Of a stretch of DNA of 64,000 nt, positions 49,061 through 58,048 are shown one piece after another. Position 1 is the first letter of the stretch, and each line of letters starts with the position of its first letter. Below the pieces are notes generated by a model. It made no database searches, was not told the DNA's origin, and saw only the letters and a list, made by a program, of their open reading frames with translations. Made by a program: the position numbers and the translations under genes. The DNA comes from PFJX01 sp964542455 (GTDB lineage: Bacteria > Pseudomonadota > Gammaproteobacteria > Burkholderiales > Thiobacillaceae): the NCBI GenBank assembly GCA_964542455.1, contig CAZIUC010000018.1, positions 1 to 64,000 on the forward strand, given 5' to 3'.

Positions 49061-50179
49061 ATGTCAAAACGCGACTACTACGAAGTTCTCGGCGTCTCCA
49101 AGAGCGCCTCCGACGAAGAAATCAAGAAGGCCTTCAAGAAGTTGGCCATGAAGCACCACCCTGACCGCAATCAGGGCGAAAAGGCATCCGAGGAAAAATT
49201 CAAGGAAGCCAAGGAAGCTTACGAGGTGCTTTCCGATGGCAACAAACGCGCGGCCTACAACCAGTACGGCCATGCCGGCGTCGACCCATCCATGGGGGGT
49301 GGCGCTGGTGGTGGGCGTGATTTTTCCGATGCTTTCTCGGATATTTTCGGCGACATTTTCGGCGGTGGCGGAGGTGGGCGGCGCTCGAATGTCTATCGCG
49401 GCGCCGACCTCAGATACAACCTGGAAGTTTCTCTGGAAGAAGCCGCGCGCGGCACCGAGACCAAGATCCGCGTGCCGGTGCTGACCGAGTGCGAGCACTG
49501 CCATGGTAGCGGCGCCAAGCCCGGCACCGATCCGGTGACCTGCCCGACCTGCGGTGGCCACGGCCAGGTGCGCATGCAGCAGGGCTTCTTCTCGATCCAG
49601 CAGACCTGCCCGCGTTGCCATGGCAACGGCCGTGTCATCGCCGACCCATGCACGCATTGTCACGGCGAGGGCCGGGTGAAGAAGCACAAGACTCTGTCGG
49701 TGCGAATTCCTTCCGGGGTAGACGAGGGCGATCGTATCCGCCTCTCCGGCGAAGGCGAATCAGGGGTCAACGGCGGGCCGCCCGGCGATCTCTACGTACA
49801 GATCCACCTTAAAACGCATCAGGTATTCCAGCGCGACCACGACGATCTCCATTGCGAGATGCCGATTTCCTTCGCCACGGCGGCGCTGGGCGGTGAAATC
49901 GAGATTCCCACGCTGGATGGCCACGCCACCATAAAGATTCCCTCGGAAACCCAGAGCGGCAAGGTATTCCGCCTGCGCGGCAAGGGCATCAAGGGGGTGC
50001 GCAGCCAGCATCCCGGCGATCTGATGGCGCATCTCGTGGTGGAAACGCCGGTCAACCTGACCGAGCGGCAGAAGGAACTGCTGCGCGAGTTCGACAGTTG
50101 CTGCGGCGGCCAGGAAGGCAAACACAACCCGCGCGCCAAGTCGTTCATGGACAAGGTGAAGGAGTTCTTCGCGCCATAG
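49061..50179 (+). CDS. dnaJ: Chaperone DnaJ
   Basis: A 372-aa co-chaperone of DnaK. It has a J domain with HPD (KHHPDRNQGEK), a G/F-rich linker (GGGAGGGRDFSDAF, IFGGGGGGRR) and four zinc-binding CxxCxGxG repeats (CEHCHGSG, CPTCGGHG, CPRCHGNG, CTHCHGEG). Substrate-binding C-terminal domains follow. dnaK is not adjacent in this window, unlike the common dnaK-dnaJ order. Confidence 0.97.
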   Translation: MSKRDYYEVLGVSKSASDEEIKKAFKKLAMKHHPDRNQGEKASEEKFKEAKEAYEVLSDGNKRAAYNQYGHAGVDPSMGGGAGGGRDFSDAFSDIFGDIFGGGGGGRRSNVYRGADLRYNLEVSLEEAARGTETKIRVPVLTECEHCHGSGAKPGTDPVTCPTCGGHGQVRMQQGFFSIQQTCPRCHGNGRVIADPCTHCHGEGRVKKHKTLSVRIPSGVDEGDRIRLSGEGESGVNGGPPGDLYVQIHLKTHQVFQRDHDDLHCEMPISFATAALGGEIEIPTLDGHATIKIPSETQSGKVFRLRGKGIKGVRSQHPGDLMAHLVVETPVNLTERQKELLREFDSCCGGQEGKHNPRAKSFMDKVKEFFAP

Positions 50180-50185
50180 GAACAC

Positions 50186-50220
50186 TTTCCCCTTCTTCAA
50201 AGGGGGAATGAAAGGGGGGG
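50186..50220. repeat. C-rich palindromic element fragment after dnaJ
   Basis: CTTTCCCCTTCTTCAAAGGG and GAATGAAAGGGGGGG; one degenerate palindrome only. It may act as the dnaJ terminator-like stem. Confidence 0.6.
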
Positions 50221-50292
50221 GCTGTCGCTCTTTCGCGCGATTCCGCCGTTTAGAATGTCCAGGCAATGGATGCCATCTCAAAGGATCGAAGC

Positions 50293-50505
50293 ATGCTGAT
50301 CGCCACGGAATCGCTTACCCGAATGGACAAACTCCGCCTCATCGAGCAATTCTGGGAAGAGCTCTCCCTCGCTCCGGAAGAGTTCGCATCACCCGCTTGG
50401 CACGCGGATGCACTGGCCGACGCGGAAAGGACCGTCGCGAACGGCAAGGCGGAGTTCATGGATTGGGAGCAGGCCAAGGACAGGTTGCGCCAGCGCCAGG
50501 CATGA
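50293..50505 (+). CDS. Antitoxin, addiction-module component family
   Basis: 70 aa from the ATG at 50293 (aagga upstream), or 79 aa from 50266. LTRMDKLRLIEQFWEELS and FASPAWHADALADAE, then EFMDWEQAKDRLR, are typical of the short antitoxins paired with ParE/RelE toxins. The stop overlaps the toxin start. Confidence 0.85.
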   Translation: MLIATESLTRMDKLRLIEQFWEELSLAPEEFASPAWHADALADAERTVANGKAEFMDWEQAKDRLRQRQA

Positions 50506-50795
50506 AGCTGAAAATTCACCCGCTCGCGTATGACGATCTTCTGGTGGGCAGGGATTTCTATGAAATGCAGCAGGCCGGATTGGGGGTTTATTTTCTGGAC
50601 ACCCAGTTTTCCGATATTGAATCGCTGTTGCTTCACACGGGTGTCCATGTGCGTGTCTTCGGCTATTTCCGCGCCCTGTCCAGACGTTTTCCCTATGCCG
50701 TCTATTACAAACTGAATGGGGAAGTGATCGAAATCTGGCGAGTGCTGGATTGCCGGCAACATCCCCGTCGGACCCACAAGGCTTTACTGACATAG
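50502..50795 (+). CDS. ParE/RelE-family toxin
   Basis: 97 aa. KLKIHPLAYDDLLVGRDFYE, then VFGYFRALSRRFPYAVYYK and EIWRVLDCRQHPRRT, match the RelE/ParE fold. Its ATG overlaps the antitoxin TGA (ATGA), the usual antitoxin-first arrangement. Whether it acts on gyrase or mRNA cannot be told from the sequence. Confidence 0.88.
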   Translation: MKLKIHPLAYDDLLVGRDFYEMQQAGLGVYFLDTQFSDIESLLLHTGVHVRVFGYFRALSRRFPYAVYYKLNGEVIEIWRVLDCRQHPRRTHKALLT

Positions 50796-50860
50796 TCGAG
50801 CGCGCGGCGGAAAGCGCACATGCAGCACCCCTCGCATCGCCTCGTGGCCTAAGTGGCGTA

Positions 50861-50971
50861 GAAATGCCTCCCCCTTTTTTAAAGGGGGATTGAGGGGGGA
50901 TTTCTCCAAGGATTGTACGTGTGCGAGCGTCCAGAAATCCTCCCCAGCCCCCCTTTGAAAAAGGGGGGAGT
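50861..50971. repeat. C-rich palindromic element, two palindromes
   Basis: GAAATGCCTCCCCCTTTTTT, AAAGGGGGATTGAGGGGGGA, then AAATCCTCCCCAGCCCCCC with CTTTGAAAAAGGGGGG. It lies between the convergent toxin and membrane-protein genes and could terminate both. Confidence 0.82.
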
Positions 50972-50977
50972 AATACC

Positions 50978-51973
50978 TCACCCCCCATCCATCTCGCTCT
51001 GGTCCTTCACCAACAGCGCCAGGAAGCCGCCGTGCAGGGCGCGCCAGGATAGCCAGATCAGGTAGCCGGCGCCGATCAGCGCGATGACCAGAATGCCGTT
51101 TTCGTTGTCGCTCATGACTGAAAAACCGCTATAGCTTTCGCCCGGGAAGAATGAGGATTGCCGCACTCGGGCCAGATCCATCAGGGTGCCGACGACCAGG
51201 TAGAGCAGCCCGGCGTAGACCACATAGCCGAATATATTGATCAGCCACAGCATGGCCAGCGCGAAGCAGAGCACCAGGATCGGGGCCAGCAGGTGCAGGT
51301 GATATTCCTCGGCCAGCATGAACAACGGCACCGAGGCCAGCAGGATCAGGGTGGTATGGCGCAGATAGAAGGGCAGCGGCGAGTTTGTTTCCACTCGTTT
51401 GCTGGTCTTGTGCCGCTGCATGGACTGGTTGACCCGTTCCAGCACCTCAGAAAAGTTTTCCGCCGTGCATTGCACGAACATCACCGTGCGCCAGCCGTTG
51501 CGCAGGGCGATCAGGTTGCGTTCCGGTTGCGCCACGGCGGTGAAAGCGCCTTTCCAGTTCACCGCCTCGGATTCGCGCGATCTGGCGATGAGGCCGGCGC
51601 CGGCCAGGCCCGGCTTGCGCGCGATGACGCCCAGGATGATAGCCGCGCGGTTCGCCTTCTTTGCCAGCGGTTCCACGGTTTCCTGCAAGATGCCTGAGTC
51701 GGAAAGGGTGTAGCGAACATGGAAGCGGCCGCGAAACATGACCGCCATGATGATCAGGCCGAGTAGCCATAGACCGCCACTCAGGGTCGCCACCATGAGT
51801 CCGAGCATGGGCATGGCATCCCATTCTCCTTGCGCGGCGAAGATGGTGCCCAGCAACAGCCCCATGACCAGGGCTGTGGCGAGCATGGCAAAGGTCCATT
51901 GGCGCAGCATGTAGGCGCTGAACAGGGGCAGGTCGGTTTCCCAGACCAGGGGAGGCGTGGAGGTTTTCATCAT
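50978..51973 (-). CDS. Uncharacterised multi-pass membrane protein
   Basis: 331 aa from the ATG at 51973. Hydrophobic helices appear near residues 25-45, 55-75, 205-225, 230-250 and 290-310, with a soluble segment in between (TVMFVQCTAENFSEVLERVN). No known family was recognised. Four bases separate it from the upstream TPR gene on the same strand, so the two form an operon. Confidence 0.75.
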   Translation of the reverse strand: MMKTSTPPLVWETDLPLFSAYMLRQWTFAMLATALVMGLLLGTIFAAQGEWDAMPMLGLMVATLSGGLWLLGLIIMAVMFRGRFHVRYTLSDSGILQETVEPLAKKANRAAIILGVIARKPGLAGAGLIARSRESEAVNWKGAFTAVAQPERNLIALRNGWRTVMFVQCTAENFSEVLERVNQSMQRHKTSKRVETNSPLPFYLRHTTLILLASVPLFMLAEEYHLHLLAPILVLCFALAMLWLINIFGYVVYAGLLYLVVGTLMDLARVRQSSFFPGESYSGFSVMSDNENGILVIALIGAGYLIWLSWRALHGGFLALLVKDQSEMDGG

Positions 51974-51977
51974 GTGC

Positions 51978-53306
51978 TCACGGGTAGGTTGTATCCAGTT
52001 CGCGCAAATTGGCTTGGGCGCGGTGGTAGCCAGGGTCGTGGCGCAGGGCTTCATTGAAAGCCGTTCGCGCTTCCGGAAGTCGGCCGGCCAGCCGGTAGGC
52101 GTAGCCGAGATTATTCCAGGCGCGCGCCTTGCCGGGTGATTGTGTGACGGTGGCTTGCCAGAGGCTGATTTCGTTCTGGTAGTCGACGTTGCGCGCGGCG
52201 GTGAAACTCATGCCGGCCAGGGCAAGAAGGATCAGCAAAGCGGCGCGCCGGCGCGCGGAAAGCAGCCCGGCCAACGCGACGGCGACCAGCCAGTAGACGC
52301 CGATGGCTGCGAGATAAAGATGTCGTTCGCTGGCCAGGTCCAGACGCGGAATCAGGCTGTGGGTGGGCAACAGCAACAGCAGGAACCAGGCGAGGCCGAA
52401 GATGAGCCAGGGCCGTTGCCGCCGCTGCCACCAGGCCAGCGCCAGGGCCGCGGACAGCAATGCCGCCTGCATCCCGAGCAGGGGCGAGTAGCCGTGCAAT
52501 TCCGGCAAGTCAGGGTCGATATTGAGCGCCTGTGGTTGCAACAACTGGCCGAGCAGATAGAACACCGCGTTCAGCTCGGACGCGAGATTGACGCCCAGGT
52601 CGCGCGCCAGCGGTTCCGTCAGCAGACGTCGATAGCCAAAGACGAGAAACAGCAGCAGCACGGCGGAAATCAGGAAAGCGACCAGCCAGAGCGCATCGCG
52701 GCGGGCGCCACGCATGGAAAACAGCGGCAGAAGCAGGGGGACGACCAGCGCCACTTCCTTGCTCAACACGGCGGCCGTGAAGCAGAGCAAGGCCACGCCG
52801 CGCCAACGCCACGGTCGCGTATCAGCGGCGGCTTCCAGCCAGCACAACAGCCCGGCCAGGGAAAACAGCGCCATCTGGCTCATGGAACGGCCGCTGATAT
52901 AGGTCACGGATTCACTCTGGATCGGGTGCAGGGCGAACAGCAGGAGCAGCAACAAGCGGGCGTGGCGGCTCTGTTCCTGATTCCAGCCAGCGGGCCGGGG
53001 GAAATGCGCCGACAAGCGCCAGAGCAATGCCACATTGGCCAGATGCAGCAGGAGGTTCACCGCATGAAAACCGAAGGCGCCGAAGCCGCTGCTCCAGTTC
53101 AGCGCATAGCCCAGCTTGAGCAGGGGGCGCAGAGTGAATACCTGTTGCCACCACGCCGCCAGGCTATGCACATTCGGGTTGTCGACGATGATGTTGTAGT
53201 CGTCGAACTGGAACGCGGCCGGCAGCGCGTTGAGGTAAGCCAGCAGCGTGGCGGCCAGCAGCCAAGCTGGCCAGTCCTCCCTGGTGGGCAGGGAAGCGGT
53301 GGCCAT
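51978..53306 (-). CDS. Membrane glycosyltransferase-like protein with C-terminal TPR
   Basis: 442 aa with about ten hydrophobic helices. After helix 1 comes a periplasmic acidic motif (FQFDDYNIIVDNPNV) resembling the DD motif of GT-C/protein O-mannosyltransferase-like enzymes (TMTC type). YISGRSMSQMALF follows in the next loop. The C-terminus has one TPR-like unit (AWNNLGYAYRLAGRLPEART). It might transfer sugars or be a structural homologue; substrate unknown. The start codon lies in the first unit of an 82-bp tandem repeat. Confidence 0.78.
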   Translation of the reverse strand: MATASLPTREDWPAWLLAATLLAYLNALPAAFQFDDYNIIVDNPNVHSLAAWWQQVFTLRPLLKLGYALNWSSGFGAFGFHAVNLLLHLANVALLWRLSAHFPRPAGWNQEQSRHARLLLLLLFALHPIQSESVTYISGRSMSQMALFSLAGLLCWLEAAADTRPWRWRGVALLCFTAAVLSKEVALVVPLLLPLFSMRGARRDALWLVAFLISAVLLLFLVFGYRRLLTEPLARDLGVNLASELNAVFYLLGQLLQPQALNIDPDLPELHGYSPLLGMQAALLSAALALAWWQRRQRPWLIFGLAWFLLLLLPTHSLIPRLDLASERHLYLAAIGVYWLVAVALAGLLSARRRAALLILLALAGMSFTAARNVDYQNEISLWQATVTQSPGKARAWNNLGYAYRLAGRLPEARTAFNEALRHDPGYHRAQANLRELDTTYP

Positions 53307-53624
53307 GTCAGTTCCGCACGGCCGTTCCGAAGGAACTGACTTCCCCCTCGGGGGGAAACGAGCGTAGCGAGTCAGGGGGTCGTTTCATGTCAGTTCCGCA
53401 CGGCCGTTCCGAAGGAACTGACTTCCCCCTCGGGGGGAAACGAGCGTAGCGAGTCAGGGGGTCGTTTCATGTCAGTTCCGCACGGCCGTTCCGAAGGAAC
53501 TGACTTCCCCCTCGGGGGGGTGAGGCAGGGAATTCGCGGTGCACCGCACCGCGCCTGCCGAACGGCCCGGCGCAGCGGCCGGGCCTCCGCGAGCTTGCGA
53601 GTCAGGGGGTCGTTTCATCAGAAA
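53304..53624. repeat. 82-bp tandem repeats with diverged third copy
   Basis: Units starting CATGTCAGTTCCGCACGGCC at 53304, 53386 and 53468 have an exact period of 82. The first two are full and identical by eye. The third is broken after the CCCCCTCGGGGGG part and extended to about 53624 by another GC-rich segment ending in the same GAGTCAGGGGGTCGTTTCAT. On the minus strand each unit ends in an ATG, the first being the start codon of the membrane-protein gene. Confidence 0.92.
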
Positions 53625-53649
53625 TTGTCCATTAGCCACAAAGTAGGCC

Positions 53650-53721
53650 TGTAGCGCAGGCGTCCCGCCTGCTTCGTAGGCCTGATCGGAAGGACAAAGC
53701 AGGCGGGACGCCTGCGCTACA
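53650..53721. repeat. TGTAGCGC hairpin element (intergenic copy)
   Basis: Arms TGTAGCGCAGGCGTCCCGCC at 53650 and GGCGGGACGCCTGCGCTACA ending at 53721 are complementary, with a loop of about 26-28 bp. It lies between the 82-bp repeats and the end of the secreted-protein gene. Confidence 0.9.
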
Positions 53722-53757
53722 TGTGGGCCTCCAGCTAATGGACAATCTGGGTTCATC

Positions 53758-55002
53758 TCAGCGTCCGAATATGCCCTTCAACTGGTTCACCACATCCTTC
53801 AGGTTGTCGTCCGTGGCGGGGGCGCTGCTTTGCGTTGCGGCAGGAGGCCGCGCCGTGTAACCGCGCCCACTGTCGGGGGCGGCCACCGCACCGACCTGGA
53901 AGCTGACCGAGGCGACTTCCTTGCCATTGTTGTCGGTGTCGTGCAGGCGCAAGTCGTAGTTGCCGGGGGCGGTCGGCGCGGTAAAGGTCATGCTGCCGGA
54001 GGTGCGCTTCTGGAGGTATTGGTAGGTGAGGTCGTGGCGGTCGTTCTCGGCCTCGCTGCCATGCGGCACCTGTGACGGAATGATGCCGATCCAGGCATTG
54101 CTGGCGTAACTGCCCGGCGCCGTGAAGTCGACCACGATGGCATCGCCCGGTGCGTAGCGGTCGCGGGCCAGGCGCAGGGTTCCAGCCATGTGATCGGTGC
54201 CGGGTTCGTTGACGTTTGGGTTGTATGCCATCGGCATGGCCGCCGGTTTCGCCGCCGCGCCGGGTCGAGTGGCCGACCAGCCATAGGTCGGCGCGTTGGC
54301 CGAGTAATCGCTCCCGCTCCATTGCGTGAATCGGCCTTCCAGCGTGTTGCCTTGCAGGCGGCCCCGGTAGGACTGGTTCGCGCCCGGGCGGGTGAAACTC
54401 AGTTCGCCGATGGCGTCATCGAAGTACAACTCTTTCAGTGTTTCCCAGGTAGCGTGCGCGTCGAACCAGACACGGCCGCTCAACATCCCCTGAGAGCTGG
54501 AGAGTTCGAGCTTGCCCGAGTAGCCGTTGGCGTTGATTTGCCAGGTGCCGGCGAGACTGGATTGGACCTCGTGGGCGGGCGCGCTCGCGGCGGCGGGCGC
54601 CGGATAGCTTGGTGGCGTATAGGCCGGCGCGGAATAGGCCGGTGCCGTGTAGACCGGCTGTGCCGGTGGTGCCGCAAGCGGTGCCGCCGCCGTGGCCCGC
54701 ACATTGAGCGTCACGCTCATGCTGCGCAGGTTCATTTCGCAGGTGACAGTGCCGCTGCCCGCGCGCGCGCCGCGCACCCGAACGTGCGTCTTGTCGGAGT
54801 CGAGGATTTCCAGTTCCGGGCTGGCCTTCCATTCGACCACTGCGATGAAGGGCAGACTCAGAACATGGACGGTTGTGATCTCACCGACTGCTATTTCTTC
54901 GCGATCCATTGCCAGCCTGGCCGCGCCGGCGGTGAAGCTGAACAGCATCATGAAGACCAGGAACAAGCCGGAAAAAGCCTGAGAAAGGGTAGGGCGTTTC
55001 AT
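53758..55002 (-). CDS. Secreted multidomain protein of unknown function
   Basis: 414 aa from the ATG at 55002 (aagga site). An N-terminal signal peptide (AFSGLFLVFMMLFSFTAGAA) is followed by an Ig-like domain (about 30-100). A Pro/Ala/Tyr-rich linker (about 105-145) comes next, then a beta-rich domain (GTWQINANGYSGKLELSS) and a C-terminal beta-sandwich (RDRYAPGDAIVVDFTAPG, NAWIGIIPSQVPHG, PGNYDLRLHDTDNNGKE). Similar sandwiches occur in secreted or surface proteins. It is divergent from the contractile-injection gene cluster, and a functional link is not shown. Confidence 0.75.
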   Translation of the reverse strand: MKRPTLSQAFSGLFLVFMMLFSFTAGAARLAMDREEIAVGEITTVHVLSLPFIAVVEWKASPELEILDSDKTHVRVRGARAGSGTVTCEMNLRSMSVTLNVRATAAAPLAAPPAQPVYTAPAYSAPAYTPPSYPAPAAASAPAHEVQSSLAGTWQINANGYSGKLELSSSQGMLSGRVWFDAHATWETLKELYFDDAIGELSFTRPGANQSYRGRLQGNTLEGRFTQWSGSDYSANAPTYGWSATRPGAAAKPAAMPMAYNPNVNEPGTDHMAGTLRLARDRYAPGDAIVVDFTAPGSYASNAWIGIIPSQVPHGSEAENDRHDLTYQYLQKRTSGSMTFTAPTAPGNYDLRLHDTDNNGKEVASVSFQVGAVAAPDSGRGYTARPPAATQSSAPATDDNLKDVVNQLKGIFGR

Positions 55003-55134
55003 GATGATTTCCTTGGTCAATAGTGTGGAAGAGACATATTTCTCACTGTAGACATTTCTATCCGGTTTTCTTCAAGCGGAAGTAGTCACTACCTCGCTGG
55101 TCGATTCCTGCCAGCGTCTTAAACTGATCAATTC

Positions 55135-55163
55135 TTGACACATTTAGTCTGGCTTACTATCGT
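55135..55163 (+). promoter_or_regulatory. Candidate sigma-70 promoter of the injection-system cluster
   Basis: A perfect -35 TTGACA (55135-55140), a 17-bp spacer and TATCGT (four of six matches) lie 245 bp upstream of the sheath gene in the AT-rich part of the intergenic region. The long leader between them shows no clear gene. Confidence 0.4.
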
Positions 55164-55407
55164 CCACTGAGCCTGAACTTGAACTCATTCCAGTTTTGAG
55201 TCACAGATCAGGACTTGAAACAAGCAGAGGGAGGCGCGACGAAGTGAAATTCATCCAGGCGAGCACATCCTGCCGAATGGCGTAGGATGGGCCGCGCACT
55301 TGGGCCGATGACGCTTCGGGCCAGTCAGAGGGACGGTGAGGCAACCCGGATTCAGCAATCATGCGTAGCAGAGTGAAAACCACCAACCGTTGGAGAGGAC
55401 AGTAATC

Positions 55408-56982
55408 ATGGGACAGATGAAGACCCCGGGCGTCTATGTCGTAGAGAAAAACGCGTTTCCCAACTCGGTCGTGGAAGTGGCCACCGCAGTGCCCGCCTTC
55501 ATCGGCTACACCCAGAAGGCGGATAACAAGGGCAAGTCGCTGTCGAACAAACCATGGCGCATCTCTTCCATGGGGGAGTTCCACCAATATTACGGATACG
55601 CGCCCGAGGCGAAATTCACGATCGAGGAGAAGGCCGCCGATTCGACCGAGGATGCGGCTTTCAGGCTGGCGGGCAAGGAGTACGTCGCCACTCAGCCCAA
55701 CGGCAAGGACGGCGGCAGGTATCTCCTCTACTTCGGGATGCTCCAGTTCTTCCAGAACGGTGGCGGGCCCTGCTACATCGTTTCCGTTGGCGACTACACG
55801 ACCGAGATCGATGCCAAGAAGTTGACGGAGGGTATCGATACCCTGATCCGGGAGCAGGAACCCACCATGGTGGTGATTCCCGATGCCGTTCTACTCGCGG
55901 CGGCGGATTGCATCAGCGTGCAGCAGGCTGCCCTGGCGCACTGCGGCGGAAAGATGAAAAATCGCATGGCCATCCTTGATGTCTGGGGCGGCCACAAGGA
56001 TCGCCAGGATCCGTCCGGCGACTGCATCGAACAGTTCCGCTCGGCGCTTGGCATCAACTATCTGGACTATGCCGCCGCCTATTACCCGTGGGTGAATACC
56101 ACCATCATCCAGGATCGGGATGTCAACTTCGAGAGCATCGCCAATATCGAGGAGCTACAGTCCCTGTTGCGACTGGAACTGGGTATTTCCGACACAGCGC
56201 CTGACGCCGATGCGAGCGACCCGGCGACGCGCGGCAAGAATGCCAAGCTCGCGCAGCAGGTTCAGGCCGTAAACGACCTTTCCAAGGACTGGTCGGCCGA
56301 ACTCCCCGAGGACGTGGCCATCACCAAGGAGACCCTGAACAAAAGCCTGGTGGTCATGAGCCCGCTATACAACAACGTGTTGAAGGCGTGCAAGGACAAG
56401 CTCAACCTGTTGCCACCCAGTGCCGCCATGGCCGGGGTCTACACCATGGTCGACAACGCGCGTGGGGTGTGGAAAGCGCCGGCGAACGTCAGCCTGAGCG
56501 GTGTGACCTCGCCCGCCGTCAACATCACGCACGACGACCAGGAAGATCTCAACGTCACCACCCAGGGCAAGTCGATCAATGCCATCCGTTCCTTTGTCGG
56601 CGAGGGCACACTGGTCTGGGGCGCGCGCACCCTCGACGGCAATAGTCTGGACTGGCGCTATATCAGCGTGCGCAGGACGATGCTCATGCTGGAAGAGTCG
56701 ATCAAGTTGGCGAGCAAGGCCTATGTCTTTGAAAGCAACGATGCCAACACCTGGGTCACGATCAAAAGCATGGTCAGAAACTTCCTTACCGGCATCTGGA
56801 AACGCGGCGGCCTGGCCGGAGCGAGCCCGGACGACGCCTTTAGCGTATTTGTGGGCCTGGGCGAAACGATGACGCCGGAGGACATTCTGGAGGGCATCCT
56901 GCGGGTGACGGTGCTGGTTGCGTTGACCCGTCCGGCCGAATTCATCGAGATCACTTTCCAGCAGCAGATGCAGAAGTCCTGA
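55408..56982 (+). CDS. Contractile injection system sheath protein
   Basis: Forms the contractile outer tube that drives the inner tube through a target membrane. It is a phage tail sheath family protein (Afp2-4/Pvc2-4 type), 524 aa from the ATG at 55408 (ggagagg site). It begins MKTPGVYVVEKNAFPNSVVE and has the C-terminal core FVGEGTLVWGARTL, WRYISVRRTMLMLEESI and LTRPAEFIEITFQQQM. Only one sheath gene is present, while antifeeding prophages have three. First gene of the cluster. Confidence 0.95.
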   Translation: MGQMKTPGVYVVEKNAFPNSVVEVATAVPAFIGYTQKADNKGKSLSNKPWRISSMGEFHQYYGYAPEAKFTIEEKAADSTEDAAFRLAGKEYVATQPNGKDGGRYLLYFGMLQFFQNGGGPCYIVSVGDYTTEIDAKKLTEGIDTLIREQEPTMVVIPDAVLLAAADCISVQQAALAHCGGKMKNRMAILDVWGGHKDRQDPSGDCIEQFRSALGINYLDYAAAYYPWVNTTIIQDRDVNFESIANIEELQSLLRLELGISDTAPDADASDPATRGKNAKLAQQVQAVNDLSKDWSAELPEDVAITKETLNKSLVVMSPLYNNVLKACKDKLNLLPPSAAMAGVYTMVDNARGVWKAPANVSLSGVTSPAVNITHDDQEDLNVTTQGKSINAIRSFVGEGTLVWGARTLDGNSLDWRYISVRRTMLMLEESIKLASKAYVFESNDANTWVTIKSMVRNFLTGIWKRGGLAGASPDDAFSVFVGLGETMTPEDILEGILRVTVLVALTRPAEFIEITFQQQMQKS

Positions 56983-57045
56983 TTCGAATGTGTTGGCAAC
57001 ACCTAAATGCTGGTTTTCCGAACAATGAAATAGAGGAGTTGTGAC

Positions 57046-57504
57046 ATGGCAGACGATGGATCCGCACAGTCGACGAGTGTATGGCCCTTACCCAAGTTCT
57101 ATTTCCAGGTGAAATGGGACGCTCAGGTGATGCAGTTTCAGGAGATTTCCGGACTGGACATCGAGGCACAGCCGATCGAGTACCGACATGGCGACAGCAA
57201 GGAGTTCTCGACGGTCAAGATGCCCGGCATCAAGAAGACCGGCAATGTCACCATGAAGAAAGGCGTCTTCAAGTCGGACAACAAGTTCTGGGAGTGGTTT
57301 AACCAGATCAAGTTGAACACCATCAAACGCGTCCCGGTGACGATCAGCCTGTTGGACGAGACTGGGGCGCCCACCATGGTCTGGACCTTGGCCAATGCCT
57401 GGCCGACGAAGATCTCGGGTACCGACCTCAAGTCCGATGGCAACGAAGTGGCGGTCGAGAGTATCGAAATCGCTCACGAAGGGTTGACCATCGACAACGC
57501 ATAA
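57046..57504 (+). CDS. Contractile injection system inner tube protein 1 (gp19-like)
   Basis: 152 aa, T4 gp19/Afp1 family. It begins WPLPKFYFQVKWDAQVMQFQ, then EISGLDIEAQPIEYRHG, KMPGIKKTGNVTMKKGVF and ESIEIAHEGL. It stacks into the hexameric tube that carries cargo. An aggagttg site precedes the ATG. Confidence 0.94.
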   Translation: MADDGSAQSTSVWPLPKFYFQVKWDAQVMQFQEISGLDIEAQPIEYRHGDSKEFSTVKMPGIKKTGNVTMKKGVFKSDNKFWEWFNQIKLNTIKRVPVTISLLDETGAPTMVWTLANAWPTKISGTDLKSDGNEVAVESIEIAHEGLTIDNA

Positions 57505-57578
57505 GTCCTGCTTGACCGTTGAGGGTTGGCCCGGCGACGGGCCAACCTGTTTATTCTTGTTCAACCAGGAAGGGAGTC

Positions 57579-58043
57579 ATGTCCGATATGGCCGCGCGGC
57601 AATATCCGCTATCCGCATTTCATTTCAAGGTGGTATTCACGTCGGACAAGAGCATCACCGATACCTCCTTTCAGGAAGTCAGCGGCATCGGCGTCAGCCT
57701 GGAAACAGAGCCCTACCACGAGGGTGGAGAAAACAGCGCCATGCTGCAACTGCCAATCAAGATGAGTCACTCCAAGCTGGTCCTGAAGCGGGGCGTCACG
57801 ACCCATTCGTCTGGCCTCCTGGACTGGTGCCGTTCCGTTTTGGAGAACGGCTTCGTGGACGGCATCAAGACCAAGTCCTTGAACGTCCTCCTCCTCGATG
57901 AGAAGCATGACCCGGTGCGCGCCTGGGCCTTCGAGAATACCTATCCGGTGGGTTGGGAGATCGAGAGTTTGCAGTCGACCAAGAATGAGGTCGCCATCGA
58001 GAAGATCGAACTCCATTACAGCCGCGTGAGCCGGCTCATCTGA
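57579..58043 (+). CDS. Contractile injection system inner tube protein 2 (gp19-like)
   Basis: 154 aa from the ATG at 57579 (ggaaggga site). A second gp19-family tube protein, Afp5-like: YPLSAFHFKVVFTSDKSITD, FQEVSGIGVSLETEPYHEGG, KLVLKRGVTTHSSGL and EIESLQSTKNEVAIEKIEL. In eCIS this variant forms the tube initiator near the spike. Confidence 0.92.
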   Translation: MSDMAARQYPLSAFHFKVVFTSDKSITDTSFQEVSGIGVSLETEPYHEGGENSAMLQLPIKMSHSKLVLKRGVTTHSSGLLDWCRSVLENGFVDGIKTKSLNVLLLDEKHDPVRAWAFENTYPVGWEIESLQSTKNEVAIEKIELHYSRVSRLI

Positions 58044-58048
58044 TCGTC

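Noticed and set aside
53304..53624. Possible CRISPR or integration attachment site
   Set aside because: Contiguous 82-bp tandem copies without spacers; no integrase or tRNA gene nearby.
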